Source: a virus. Taken from it: DNA of 62,234 nt. The position numbers were made by a program, and so were the translations under genes. Positions 1 to 6,409 of this stretch are shown in pieces. Numbering within the stretch: position 1 is the first letter of the stretch; each line of letters opens with the position of its first letter. The DNA is taken from positions 1 through 62,234 of the IMG/VR virus record IMGVR_UViG_3300017692_000001; one strand, given 5' to 3'. The notes beneath the pieces were generated by a model. It saw nothing but the letters and a program-made list of their open reading frames with translations. It was not told where the DNA came from and made no database searches.

Positions 1-12
1 GCTCTGCGGACC
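1..12. other. Left copy of 12-bp terminal repeat, probable cohesive end (cos)
   Basis: GCTCTGCGGACC is the first 12 bases and is repeated as the last 12 bases of the window. Lambda-type phages with a GpA-family large terminase, as encoded here at 48390-50468, make 12-nt 5' cohesive ends. The repeat is therefore best read as a single-stranded overhang written at both ends. It is too short for a usual assembler k-mer overlap. This is inference from length and context; the cut positions are not proven. Confidence 0.6.
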
Positions 13-183
13 CGCCAGCCGGAAATACCGCCGGGGAGGGACCCAAACGTCAGCCCCATCGATTCAAACGCTATCCCCGACCCACGGAAACCAGCGCAGG
101 ACACACGATCCCGACCATAGGTATGACGGGGTAGCCACCTAAAACAGAATGCTGCCATGCAGTCCCTGAGACAGACGCACGGG

Positions 184-310
184 CCTATCCCATAACATGC
201 TTTCCTATCCCATCGTTTAGCCCATCCCTGTTCCATAAGCAGGGTTCGCAGTGCATGGGACAGCCCGTCAGCCTATGGGATAGCCCATCCGTGCGACTGC
301 TATCCCATGC
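184..310. repeat. Cluster of CTATCCCATAA / TATGGGATAG repeats near the left end
   Basis: Six short related words occur in both orientations: 184-196 (CCTATCCCATAAC), 204-214, 228-240 (CTGTTCCATAAGC), 253-263 (GCATGGGACAG), 272-284 (CCTATGGGATAGC) and 300-310. They match the repeats at the right end (62016-62185) and would flank the cos junction in a circle. The rest of 1-430 has no gene I can support. Possible roles are replication iterons or terminase-binding sites; the sequence does not decide between them. Confidence 0.65.
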
Positions 311-364
311 ATACGGGCTGCAGCTACTGGCCGGCAGGCCGGGCCTATCGAAAGTACAGACGAC

Positions 365-387
365 AAAAAGCCCGCACTAGGCGGGCT
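365..387 (-). terminator. Rho-independent terminator of the left leftward operon
   Basis: AGCCCGC (369-375) and GCGGGCT (381-387) form a perfect 7-bp stem with a 5-nt loop. Read on the minus strand the stem is followed by TTTTTG, and it lies about 45 bases beyond the last minus-strand gene (431-586), where a leftward transcript should stop. Confidence 0.8.
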
Positions 388-430
388 ATCGGGGTGAAGG
401 AATGAAGGGCTATCGGTGCATCGGGCTATC

Positions 431-586
431 TCATTGTCCGGGTGTGACGGCGCCGGCCAGCAGCGCAAAGGCCAGCAGCCATGCGAACCCGCCGAGCCAG
501 TCTGACCCGGCGACCATGTGAGTCGTGCACCCGCCCACACCGACCAGCAGCAGCAGACAAGCGATGATGTAAAGAACGTATTTCAT
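431..586 (-). CDS. Small membrane protein or lipoprotein (51 aa)
   Basis: Not recognised. The start at 586 gives MKYVLYIIAC followed by a hydrophobic stretch ending in VGVGGC, which resembles a lipoprotein signal with the lipobox cysteine near residue 20. A second hydrophobic stretch (FAWLLAFALLAGAV) follows, so a two-span membrane protein is equally possible. GGAAG precedes the ATG closely, and the start overlaps the stop of the upstream gene (583-945), suggesting translational coupling. It is the last gene of the leftward operon before the terminator at 365-387. Confidence 0.6.
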   Translation of the reverse strand: MKYVLYIIACLLLLVGVGGCTTHMVAGSDWLGGFAWLLAFALLAGAVTPGQ

Positions 587-945
587 GACTTCCAATCCCA
601 TGCGCCGGCCGGCCAGCGGGTGTGCGTTACGGTGCATCCTGCAAACCATGATCGACGGGCCGATTCGTTCGCTTTGTCGCAGGCCCATTGCATCGCATGC
701 GGGCCATCGACGAAATAGACTTTGCCGACGTCGCCCGAACGATAGAACACCGACACCAGCGCACCCGGCCGGCCTGCATCGGCGAGCATGTCCACATGGA
801 TACGCACCACACCGTTAGAGCGCGCGAATTCCAGGATGGCGCGCAGGTTGCGCGACTGTTTGAAGGGCTCGCCGAGTTCGTTAAAAATGATCGAAGTAGC
901 ACCGACCATGCAGTTCAATTCCGGCCTGTTGTTTTGGGTGTTCAT
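583..945 (-). CDS. Hypothetical protein (120 aa)
   Basis: No family recognised. A soluble, mixed-composition protein with cysteines near residues 12, 88 and 103 and a tryptophan-rich C-terminus (TRWPAGAWDW). It starts three bases after the stop of the gene at 949-1380 and ends overlapping the next gene's ATG, so it sits inside a tightly packed operon. It lacks the CCTGGAGAACA leader of its neighbours and instead has AAGGAATGG just upstream of the start. Confidence 0.65.
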   Translation of the reverse strand: MNTQNNRPELNCMVGATSIIFNELGEPFKQSRNLRAILEFARSNGVVRIHVDMLADAGRPGALVSVFYRSGDVGKVYFVDGPHAMQWACDKANESARRSWFAGCTVTHTRWPAGAWDWKS

Positions 946-948
946 TGC

Positions 949-1380
949 CTACCATTCCTTATGCAGTTGGGTCGCAATGCGGCGCAGTGATGACCCTGCG
1001 CGAACGATCCTATCGACGTTGACACGTTCACGGCCGGAACTGTAGGGATCAGCCTTTGCACCTATCTGCACCGTCAGCGTTTGATTCTGATCGTATGCCC
1101 CATAGGCAACATGACAGTCGATAAGCGCATGCCTGCGCGCTGCACCGTCGGGCAATGTCTCACGGGTCAGCCCGCAACATGAAAGAACGGGATCGAGCTT
1201 TTCGCCTTCACGGATATTTACCGTAAGCGATTCGATCCAAAACACGTTATCCGGCCCATCCGCATCACTGCATGGGGTTACGCGGGTAACGCTGACGTAG
1301 CCATCCGCCCATCCTTCAAAATCGTAGAGATACCCGCCGTTGCGGATAGAAACGTCGCCCGAGTATTGAATGCTTGCCAT
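949..1380 (-). CDS. Hypothetical protein (143 aa)
   Basis: Function unknown. The start at 1380 (MASIQYSGDVS) is chosen over the longer frame because it follows the recurrent leader with GGAGAAC eight bases upstream. The first half looks beta-rich (GDVSIRNGGYLYDFEGWADGYVSV). A paired cysteine (SCCGL) and a C-terminal basic segment (RIVRAGSSLRRIATQLHKEW) follow. It belongs to the leftward operon of small genes driven from the promoter near 3282-3312. Confidence 0.7.
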   Translation of the reverse strand: MASIQYSGDVSIRNGGYLYDFEGWADGYVSVTRVTPCSDADGPDNVFWIESLTVNIREGEKLDPVLSCCGLTRETLPDGAARRHALIDCHVAYGAYDQNQTLTVQIGAKADPYSSGRERVNVDRIVRAGSSLRRIATQLHKEW

Positions 1381-1406
1381 GTTGTTCTCCAGGATGTTCG
1401 ATTGAT
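1381..1406 (-). promoter_or_regulatory. Recurrent translation leader, copy 1
   Basis: On the minus strand this is ATCAATCGAACATCC followed by TGGAGAACAAC and the ATG of the 949-1380 gene. Nearly the same sequence precedes the genes starting at 2066 and 2512, and a shorter form (CACTTCACCTGGAGAACACC) precedes those starting at 3498 and 3815. GGAG is the ribosome binding site; conservation extends well upstream of it. Confidence 0.75.
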
Positions 1407-1409
1407 CGA

Positions 1410-2066
1410 TCAGACTTCGCAATCGGCGTAATCGGTGCGCAGGGTTTTGCGTTTGTCGCGGATGGCCTCCACGAGTTCGCTGATTTCGTCACGAACGTAT
1501 GACATGCACGCTTTATGGCGTAGTGCGATGCACTCGCGCAGCCGGGTGAACGCATCCTCGATTTCGCTTGACAGTTTTTCAGCGGCCGACTGTTTGTTTG
1601 CCTGTTCGCTTTCCTGCTCGCCGATGACCCGTGCGTGTTCGTCGGCCATGCGGGCCGCATCGCTTTCATCGGTGAATACGCCGGGGAAATAGACGCGCTC
1701 ATCATTCATCGTCAGACGGTATCCAGCGATGAACCGGCCGTGCGGCAGGCCGGCCACAATGCCGATTGCTAACTCGTTTTGCCATTCCCCGTCCGTGAAC
1801 CATCCGGTATGGCGCAGGCGGATAACGTCGTGTGCATCACGTTCATTGCGAAACTGTTCCCCCTCAGCATGGGAATACCAAACAGGCGTTTTATCGTTGA
1901 AACCCTGACCCAATGCGCCAGCATTGCGAAAGGTGGAGTAGCGCAGTTCGCGCCATGTCCGATGTTCCGATGGCGGGCGCTTTGCATTGAACTGATTCGC
2001 ACGGGCGCGCAGGTCGGCCAGTCGGGCATAGGCTGCAACGCGAAGATTTTTGTAGATGGCTGTCAT
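1410..2066 (-). CDS. Hypothetical protein (218 aa)
   Basis: No family recognised. The N-terminus is basic and helical (YKNLRVAAYARLADLRARANQF). The middle contains a region rich in aromatic residues (WYSHAEGEQF, HTGWFTDGEW, RVYFPGVFTDE). The last 80 residues look like a charged coiled coil (EQESEQANKQSAAEKL through SYVRDEISELVEAIRDKRKT). The ATG at 2066 follows leader copy 2 with a GGAG ribosome binding site. The C-terminus overlaps the leader of the next gene but not its coding frame. Confidence 0.7.
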   Translation of the reverse strand: MTAIYKNLRVAAYARLADLRARANQFNAKRPPSEHRTWRELRYSTFRNAGALGQGFNDKTPVWYSHAEGEQFRNERDAHDVIRLRHTGWFTDGEWQNELAIGIVAGLPHGRFIAGYRLTMNDERVYFPGVFTDESDAARMADEHARVIGEQESEQANKQSAAEKLSSEIEDAFTRLRECIALRHKACMSYVRDEISELVEAIRDKRKTLRTDYADCEV

Positions 2067-2093
2067 GGGTGTTCTCCAGGATGTTCGATTGAT
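2067..2093 (-). promoter_or_regulatory. Recurrent translation leader, copy 2
   Basis: The minus strand reads ATCAATCGAACATCC then TGGAGAACACCC and ATG (2066). It is identical to copy 1 across more than 20 bases, and the stop codon of the upstream gene lies at its 5' edge (2093-2095). Confidence 0.75.
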
Positions 2094-2512
2094 TAGGCTT
2101 CGATCAGTTTTTCGGCTGCAGTCACATCGCGTTCTGCATCGGCGTGCGACTTCACCGCTTCGGCATCATTCGATTCGACATCGATAGCCCAATCATCGAC
2201 AAACTGTCGTGCATGGCCGACGACAGCGCGCAGCGCATCGCGCAATTGCATGATCTGCTGATCGGCCATTGCTGCATAAACATTGGCCAGCGTTTCGCGT
2301 TTAGTGCGGCCGGTAAGGCTGGAGTACGTGACACCGCCGCCACTGAGCACGCAATACACCTTCGGCCGGTAAACGCCATCGCCTTTGATGTCTGCATATT
2401 GGAGATGTCCGGCAGTAGTGCTGTCGGTGGCGCCCTTCATCTCATTGAGTTTGGCGATTGCTGCGCGGACATGGGTGTCGCGAACGGTCGAAATATTGCG
2501 GGTGGTGTTCAT
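2093..2512 (-). CDS. Hypothetical protein (139 aa)
   Basis: Function unknown. The N-terminus (RNISTVRDTHVRAAIAKLNEMK) is helical. A glycine- and serine-rich segment (VYCVLSGGGVTYSSLTGRTKRETLANVY) follows, and the C-terminal half is a long acidic helix (QIMQLRDALRAVVGHARQFV through DAERDVTAAEKLIEA). The start at 2512 follows leader copy 3. Stop and downstream leader are fused: TAA lies within the first bases of leader copy 2, showing how compactly the operon is built. Confidence 0.7.
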   Translation of the reverse strand: MNTTRNISTVRDTHVRAAIAKLNEMKGATDSTTAGHLQYADIKGDGVYRPKVYCVLSGGGVTYSSLTGRTKRETLANVYAAMADQQIMQLRDALRAVVGHARQFVDDWAIDVESNDAEAVKSHADAERDVTAAEKLIEA

Positions 2513-2540
2513 GATCTGTTCTCCAGTGTGTTCGATTGAT
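2513..2540 (-). promoter_or_regulatory. Recurrent translation leader, copy 3
   Basis: The minus strand reads ATCAATCGAACACAC then TGGAGAACAGATC and ATG (2512). It differs from copies 1 and 2 at a few positions only. Confidence 0.7.
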
Positions 2541-2728
2541 TAGGCGTGTTCGTGATGAACATGGCCGCACTTATTGCCATTGGAATCGCGCGGCACTGGC
2601 AATAGGCCCGTCTCTTCGATTCGATCAGCCATGCGGCGCAGGATCGCGGCAATTTCGGTTGCAGGGGCATCATCGAAAGCAGCGTTACCCGTTTCGATGA
2701 CGATGCGCACTTGTTCGATTCGTGTCAT
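2540..2728 (-). CDS. Hypothetical protein (62 aa)
   Basis: Unknown small protein. Two ATGs lie six bases apart (2734 and 2728); the second is favoured because AAGGGGA then sits at proper spacing. It reads MTRIEQVRIVIETGNAAF, then an acidic helix with EIAAILRRMADRIEE, and ends with a possible metal-binding tail, CGHVHHEHA (one Cys, four His in nine residues). The tail might bind a metal such as zinc, but that is a guess. Confidence 0.65.
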   Translation of the reverse strand: MTRIEQVRIVIETGNAAFDDAPATEIAAILRRMADRIEETGLLPVPRDSNGNKCGHVHHEHA

Positions 2729-2740
2729 GGTCATTCCCCT

Positions 2741-3244
2741 TCAAATCCAGGCCGGCTGCACCGTTGCATCGGGTAACGATTGCAGGAACTGGATAACGTC
2801 TGCAGGCACGTCGCGCGACAGCCATGCGCTGCCGTATTTGTAGGGCTTGCCGTTGCGTAGATAGTCGGGATCAGGATTGAGACCGGCCGACTGAAGCGCA
2901 TGCGAAGCGCTGTCATAGTGCGATCCCGGATATTTCCATGTCACGGGGTTAGCTTTCAAAAATGCAGTCTGTGCGGGCGATCCTGCGGACATATCGTTTA
3001 GATGCCAGTCTTCCCAGATGGCAGCAAATTGCGCCAGTTTTTCGGCATTCCATCCGGGCGCGAAATCTTTGAAGGTGGGAACGGCAGTCATGAAAATCTG
3101 ACCAGACGATCCAGCCGCGTTACCGTTAGCTTTCGGACCTTCAACGCCAGTGATAGAAAGCCTGTTGTCGTTGAAAACGATTTTTGCAAAGGTGTTCCCG
3201 CAGGCAGTGCGGCCGATATGAACAATTTTGGTGAAGGTGGACAT
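2741..3244 (-). CDS. Hypothetical protein (167 aa)
   Basis: No family recognised. The ATG at 3244 (MSTFTKIVHIGRTACGNTFA) is preferred because CCTGGAGC precedes it; the longer reading frame would begin inside the promoter region. The protein is rich in aromatic residues in its second half (WEDWHLND, VTWKYPGSHYDSASH, KYGSAWLSRDVPADVIQFL). It is the first gene downstream of the leftward promoter with operator at 3282-3312, so probably one of the earliest leftward products. Confidence 0.7.
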   Translation of the reverse strand: MSTFTKIVHIGRTACGNTFAKIVFNDNRLSITGVEGPKANGNAAGSSGQIFMTAVPTFKDFAPGWNAEKLAQFAAIWEDWHLNDMSAGSPAQTAFLKANPVTWKYPGSHYDSASHALQSAGLNPDPDYLRNGKPYKYGSAWLSRDVPADVIQFLQSLPDATVQPAWI

Positions 3245-3281
3245 GGTGTGTAGCTCCAGGGTTGTTTCGTTGCGATGATGG

Positions 3282-3312
3282 ATCATAACATGACAGCGCA
3301 ATGGACTGTCAA
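3282..3312 (-). promoter_or_regulatory. Leftward promoter with palindromic operator
   Basis: On the minus strand TTGACA (3312-3307) is followed after 19 bp by TATGAT (3287-3282). A perfect inverted repeat, TGACAG-N9-CTGTCA, occupies 3291-3311 and overlaps the -35 box. The same geometry occurs at 4135-4155, and a related one occurs at the rightward promoters at 4503 and 11521. It should drive the genes from 3244 down to 431. The bound regulator is unknown. Confidence 0.7.
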
Positions 3313-3318
3313 CAATTT

Positions 3319-3498
3319 TTATGCGCCGGCCAGTGTTTCGACGATGACACCCACAAACCAGTCGTCAAAGGAGAGCGGCCGACTGGCAGCGCGGATGCAC
3401 TGCATGGTGTAAGCCCGATAACCCGCGTAGAGCGCGTTCGTTTGGGCGCGGGCATACGGTGTGCCGTCGCGTGCGGGTGCAGTGGTGTCGATGTTCAT
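3319..3498 (-). CDS. Small hypothetical protein (59 aa)
   Basis: A complete short frame from ATG at 3498 to TAA at 3319, starting MNIDTTAPARDGTPYARAQT and ending in DDWFVGVIVETLAGA. It is supported by the leader ACCTGGAGAACACC directly upstream, identical to that of the gene at 3525-3815, and by fitting the gap between two other genes exactly. No family recognised. Its stop lies just upstream of the promoter at 3282-3312. Confidence 0.65.
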   Translation of the reverse strand: MNIDTTAPARDGTPYARAQTNALYAGYRAYTMQCIRAASRPLSFDDWFVGVIVETLAGA

Positions 3499-3524
3499 GG
3501 TGTTCTCCAGGTGAAGTGATGGGA

Positions 3525-3815
3525 TCAGCCGATGTAAAAGCCGCGATAACTCGATTCAGGTGTGTCCGATGTGTAGATGCCGCACGGCAGCAATCCACTA
3601 CGACGCGCGAATGATTCGGGCAACAGGTCCCGCGCCAATTTCAGTGCAGCCGCGCGACTGATATGCACACTGGCCAGCGCGGGAAATACCTTTCCGTCAT
3701 CGCCCGCAATCGGCAGTTCGCAGCGCGTGTGCGCATAGAAGTGCGTCCCTGCCGGCTGACGTCTGATCGCTGCCAGTGCGTCCGGCAGTGTGAAATGATG
3801 TTGTTGCGATGCCAT
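3525..3815 (-). CDS. Hypothetical protein (96 aa)
   Basis: Unknown soluble protein, MASQQHHFTLPDALAAIRRQ at the start, with a central segment (HISRAAALKLARDLLPESFA) that looks like an amphipathic helix, and ending SSYRGFYIG. It follows the short leader form CACTTCACCTGGAGAACACC and is the second gene downstream of the leftward promoter at 4126-4156. Confidence 0.65.
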   Translation of the reverse strand: MASQQHHFTLPDALAAIRRQPAGTHFYAHTRCELPIAGDDGKVFPALASVHISRAAALKLARDLLPESFARRSGLLPCGIYTSDTPESSYRGFYIG

Positions 3816-3842
3816 GTGGTGTTCTCCAGGTGAAGTGACGAA

Positions 3843-4094
3843 TCAGGAATTGATCGCTGCATTGATGCGGATGCGCATCGCGTCATCCATCGGACCGTAG
3901 ATCAGTTCTTGCAGTGCAGCGTCTGCGATGCGCTCCACCATACGCATGCAAACCAGCGCGACAGCCGCGCAAAACAGGCCGACGGCAAACAAGGCGCCAT
4001 CCATGAAGAACACACCCGCGCAGCACGCTGCATAGGTGGCGAGCACGAGGGCGATGCTTGTGAGGCTGAAGAAAGCAGAAGCAATGCGGCGCAT
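3843..4094 (-). CDS. Small membrane protein (83 aa)
   Basis: The ATG at 4094 (MRRIASAFFSLTSIALVLAT) follows CCTGGAATTCACC. Two hydrophobic helices are evident (about residues 5-27 and 30-52, the second ALFAVGLFCAAVALVCMRMV), then an acidic amphipathic tail that should face the cytoplasm. The longer upstream reading would run through the promoter and is rejected. First gene of the leftward transcript from 4126-4156; function not recognised. Confidence 0.65.
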   Translation of the reverse strand: MRRIASAFFSLTSIALVLATYAACCAGVFFMDGALFAVGLFCAAVALVCMRMVERIADAALQELIYGPMDDAMRIRINAAINS

Positions 4095-4125
4095 GGTGAA
4101 TTCCAGGTGATGTTGTCGGTGGTGG

Positions 4126-4156
4126 ATTGTAGCGTGACAGCCGGGTGCGCTGTCAA
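4126..4156 (-). promoter_or_regulatory. Leftward promoter with palindromic operator
   Basis: On the minus strand TTGACA (4156-4151), 19 bp, then TACAAT (4131-4126). The inverted repeat TGACAG-N9-CTGTCA spans 4135-4155 with the same arrangement as at 3291-3311, while the nine-base centre differs. It should serve the genes 4094 down to 3319. The 463-bp region 4095-4557 holds no gene I can support, only this promoter, a direct repeat and the rightward promoter. Confidence 0.7.
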
Positions 4157-4379
4157 ACGATTTGTGCGGTTCATCGCAAAAAGATTCGATAGCCCGCAAT
4201 CCGGCTGCATGCCATTCGATCGACAGCAATCCCGACGCACCCGATTAGCTTGCGTGCGATTCAATCGTGCCCGACACAATTCGTCCGACCCCGAGACGAT
4301 CACCGCATCCGGCCGTGGCCAACCCGAGCCACCGACCAACTGTCACACCTGGCCAGGACCACCGTCACACCAGCCGCCC

Positions 4380-4479
4380 GGCTTACTTGACAGGGTCAGC
4401 CAGTTTCAAATTTCTTGAAGTCTGACGATGACAAATTCCTGGCTTACTTGGCCATGCTGACCTGCTTCAAAATTTATGG
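4380..4479 (+). repeat. Imperfect 40-bp direct repeat upstream of the rightward early promoter
   Basis: GGCTTACTTG begins both units (4380 and 4441, 61 bp apart). Both continue with a GTCAG/CTGAC element and a TTCAAA-TTT block, so about 28 of 40 positions agree. The pair sits just upstream of the promoter at 4503-4531 and could be an activator or repressor binding region. Confidence 0.6.
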
Positions 4480-4502
4480 TGAGAAGTGATGACGATTTTT
4501 CC

Positions 4503-4531
4503 TTGACATTCCACTGCGCTGACAATACAGT
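4503..4531 (+). promoter_or_regulatory. Rightward early promoter
   Basis: TTGACA (4503-4508), 17 bp, TACAGT (4526-4531), then a GAGG ribosome site and the ATG at 4558. The half-site pattern TGACAT-N9-CTGACA (4504-4524) overlaps it. The promoter at 11521 shares the same pattern and also TTGACATTC and GCGCTGACAA, so a common regulator is likely. Confidence 0.75.
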
Positions 4532-4557
4532 CAACCGCACACCAACCGAGGAATGAC

Positions 4558-5196
4558 ATGACCGAAAGCAGCCTTCCCAAGCTCAAGCCTTTTCCCAACG
4601 AATCTGAAGCATTGGCAAACGAACGACGCGATAGCCGTTTGACCCGGCCAGGCATGCAGATCTTCACCGAACGCCAGGACATCGAGAACGACGAGACCAA
4701 GACCACCGAGACGATCGTGCTGATCACCTTCGCGACCGAGAACCAAAAGCCGAGGGGCGTGACGCTCAGCCCTCGCGAGTCGATCGATCTCGAACGACAA
4801 CTGCGCCGCATCAACCACGACCTGCAGCACGACGGTCGCCTGCTCAGCAGCAACCAGGTCAGCGTGCCGACGGTTCTCGATGCGAACTTCGCCCGCGACC
4901 TGATCGAACTCGGCAGCATGATGTTGGCCGACCAGGTGCAGCACGACGTGGGTGAACTGCAGATGACGACGTCGGCCGGCTACATGACCGTCAAGGGTGA
5001 AGTCGGAATGATGATCACCAAGCACAAGCGTGAGCACGTCAAGGCGGTGCAAGACGCAGTGATGCAGGCCGTGCCCGAGTTCAACCTGCTGCTGGAAGAA
5101 CTGTTCATCGCCAAGACCTTCGGCGTGTCGCTGCCGCCCGCCGTGCTGGCCGCGCTGTCGGCCTTCGATTTCGACGTCAAGACAGACGAGGCTTGA
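4558..5196 (+). CDS. Hypothetical early protein (212 aa)
   Basis: First gene of the rightward block, with GAGGAATGAC before its ATG. No family recognised. It is soluble, with a charged N-terminus. The middle segment (RESIDLERQLRRINHDLQHD) looks like a helix, and the C-terminal half is hydrophobic and helical (AVQDAVMQAVPEFNLLLEEL). Position directly behind the strongest-looking rightward promoter suggests an early, abundantly made product, possibly acting on the host; that is inference. Confidence 0.7.
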   Translation: MTESSLPKLKPFPNESEALANERRDSRLTRPGMQIFTERQDIENDETKTTETIVLITFATENQKPRGVTLSPRESIDLERQLRRINHDLQHDGRLLSSNQVSVPTVLDANFARDLIELGSMMLADQVQHDVGELQMTTSAGYMTVKGEVGMMITKHKREHVKAVQDAVMQAVPEFNLLLEELFIAKTFGVSLPPAVLAALSAFDFDVKTDEA

Positions 5197-5199
5197 GTC

Positions 5200-5448
5200 A
5201 TGCGCTCGACCACCAGCAAACGACTTGATGCCTGTCGTGATGTTAGCCACCCGCGAACAACGCCCTACCGCACCACGTTTGAACGGCTGCAGGATCAAGA
5301 GCGTGAGATCGCAAAACAGGAGGCGCGGAACGCGGAAGCTGGGCGTCGTCTTATGAATCAAGGGATCATCATCATGATCCCCATCGTCATACTGCTTTTC
5401 GCACTGGCAGGCATCGTCAGTAAGGCAATCGACCACTTCAAACTATGA
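5200..5448 (+). CDS. Small single-span membrane protein (82 aa)
   Basis: A basic, charged N-terminal region with a heptad-like helix (FERLQDQEREIAKQEARNAE) precedes one membrane helix (IIIMIPIVILLFALAGIVSKAI). The stop overlaps the next ATG (ATGA at 5445-5448). Early coiled-coil membrane proteins of this kind are sometimes exclusion proteins, but nothing specific shows this here. Confidence 0.6.
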   Translation: MRSTTSKRLDACRDVSHPRTTPYRTTFERLQDQEREIAKQEARNAEAGRRLMNQGIIIMIPIVILLFALAGIVSKAIDHFKL

Positions 5449-5633
5449 CCAAGCTCACCAAGTCCGACACCCGTGCACTTTGGTACGCAGTCGACGCCTT
5501 GCACTGGCAAGTTCGCGCCATGCCCGACGTTGTTCCCGAGATCCCGAAGGAGACGATCGAGGCAGAACGCAAACTCTTGAGCGAGGCACGCGCCGCTCTT
5601 CGCAAAGTCAACGCCATCCGAAAGACCACATGA
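5445..5633 (+). CDS. Small hypothetical protein (62 aa)
   Basis: A helical, charged protein (MTKLTKSDTRALWYAVDALH then an acidic linker and EAERKLLSEARAALRKVNAI). It is translationally coupled at both ends: its ATG overlaps the upstream stop and its own stop overlaps the ATG at 5630. Function unknown. Confidence 0.6.
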   Translation: MTKLTKSDTRALWYAVDALHWQVRAMPDVVPEIPKETIEAERKLLSEARAALRKVNAIRKTT

Positions 5634-5968
5634 CCGCTCCCAAGAAACCCCTGCAAAAAGCCCTCAAGCAAAAGGACACCAACGTGCCACGCCCATCGCT
5701 GCGTGAGCCCGCCAGCCTGACCACCCTGCTGTCGAACCTGGCCGTCGGCGAGGTCTACGTGGTGTCGAGTCCTGCGGTGCACGGCAGCACCCTGGATGTC
5801 CACCAAAACTCACTCGCCGATGCCGGCGCGACGATCACCGACAAGGTCGTCCAACCGATCTCCCGAGCACAGGCCGACACCGGCTTCAAGTTCACCCGTG
5901 AACGCAACGTCTGTCTGACCGGTAGCGGCCGGACCTACGTGCAGATCATCATCACCCGCATCTCCTGA
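5630..5968 (+). CDS. Hypothetical protein (112 aa)
   Basis: The start at 5630 (MTAPKKPLQKALKQKDTNVP) is the coupled ATGA start; a lysine-rich N-terminal tail is followed by a compact beta-rich domain (VGEVYVVSSPAVHGSTLDV through GRTYVQIIITRIS). No family recognised. The frame extends further upstream, but that would overlap the previous gene by 150 bases. Confidence 0.6.
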   Translation: MTAPKKPLQKALKQKDTNVPRPSLREPASLTTLLSNLAVGEVYVVSSPAVHGSTLDVHQNSLADAGATITDKVVQPISRAQADTGFKFTRERNVCLTGSGRTYVQIIITRIS

Positions 5969-5978
5969 AAGGCACATC

Positions 5979-6407
5979 ATGAGCATCACACCCGACGACA
6001 TCTTTCGCATGAAGACCATCGAAGAAGAACTGCAGGACCTGAAGAGCCGCTACAACGAAGCGATCGACGTGTTCAGCAACGACTTGCGTCTGCACTTCCC
6101 ACTGTTGACGGTGAGCGATCCCATGCTCACGCTGCTGGTCGAAAAGGCCGAGATCATTCGTGAACTGCTCAAGCCGTTCGACGCTAGCGAGGGACAGCCG
6201 AGGATTGCACCCCGACGCACGACATATAACGGCACGGTGGCCATCCGTGAGATCGCAACTATTGCCAAGCTGATGGACCTGCCGCTAACGCCAGTGACGA
6301 TGACGAACAACGACTTGAGCATCGACCGCTACGACAACGAAGACGGCTGTGATGTCGTCTTGATCAGCGGCACGCTGCGCTGCCTGGTGAAGCGGGACGT
6401 TCGCTGA
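5979..6407 (+). CDS. Hypothetical protein (142 aa)
   Basis: GAAAGG precedes the ATG. The N-terminal 60 residues are helical (MKTIEEELQDLKSRYNEAID). The C-terminal part is beta-rich (TTYNGTVAIREIATIAKLMD, DVVLISGTLRCLVKR). No family recognised. The stop and next start form the junction TGATCATG seen repeatedly in this operon. Confidence 0.65.
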   Translation: MSITPDDIFRMKTIEEELQDLKSRYNEAIDVFSNDLRLHFPLLTVSDPMLTLLVEKAEIIRELLKPFDASEGQPRIAPRRTTYNGTVAIREIATIAKLMDLPLTPVTMTNNDLSIDRYDNEDGCDVVLISGTLRCLVKRDVR

Positions 6408-6409
6408 TC

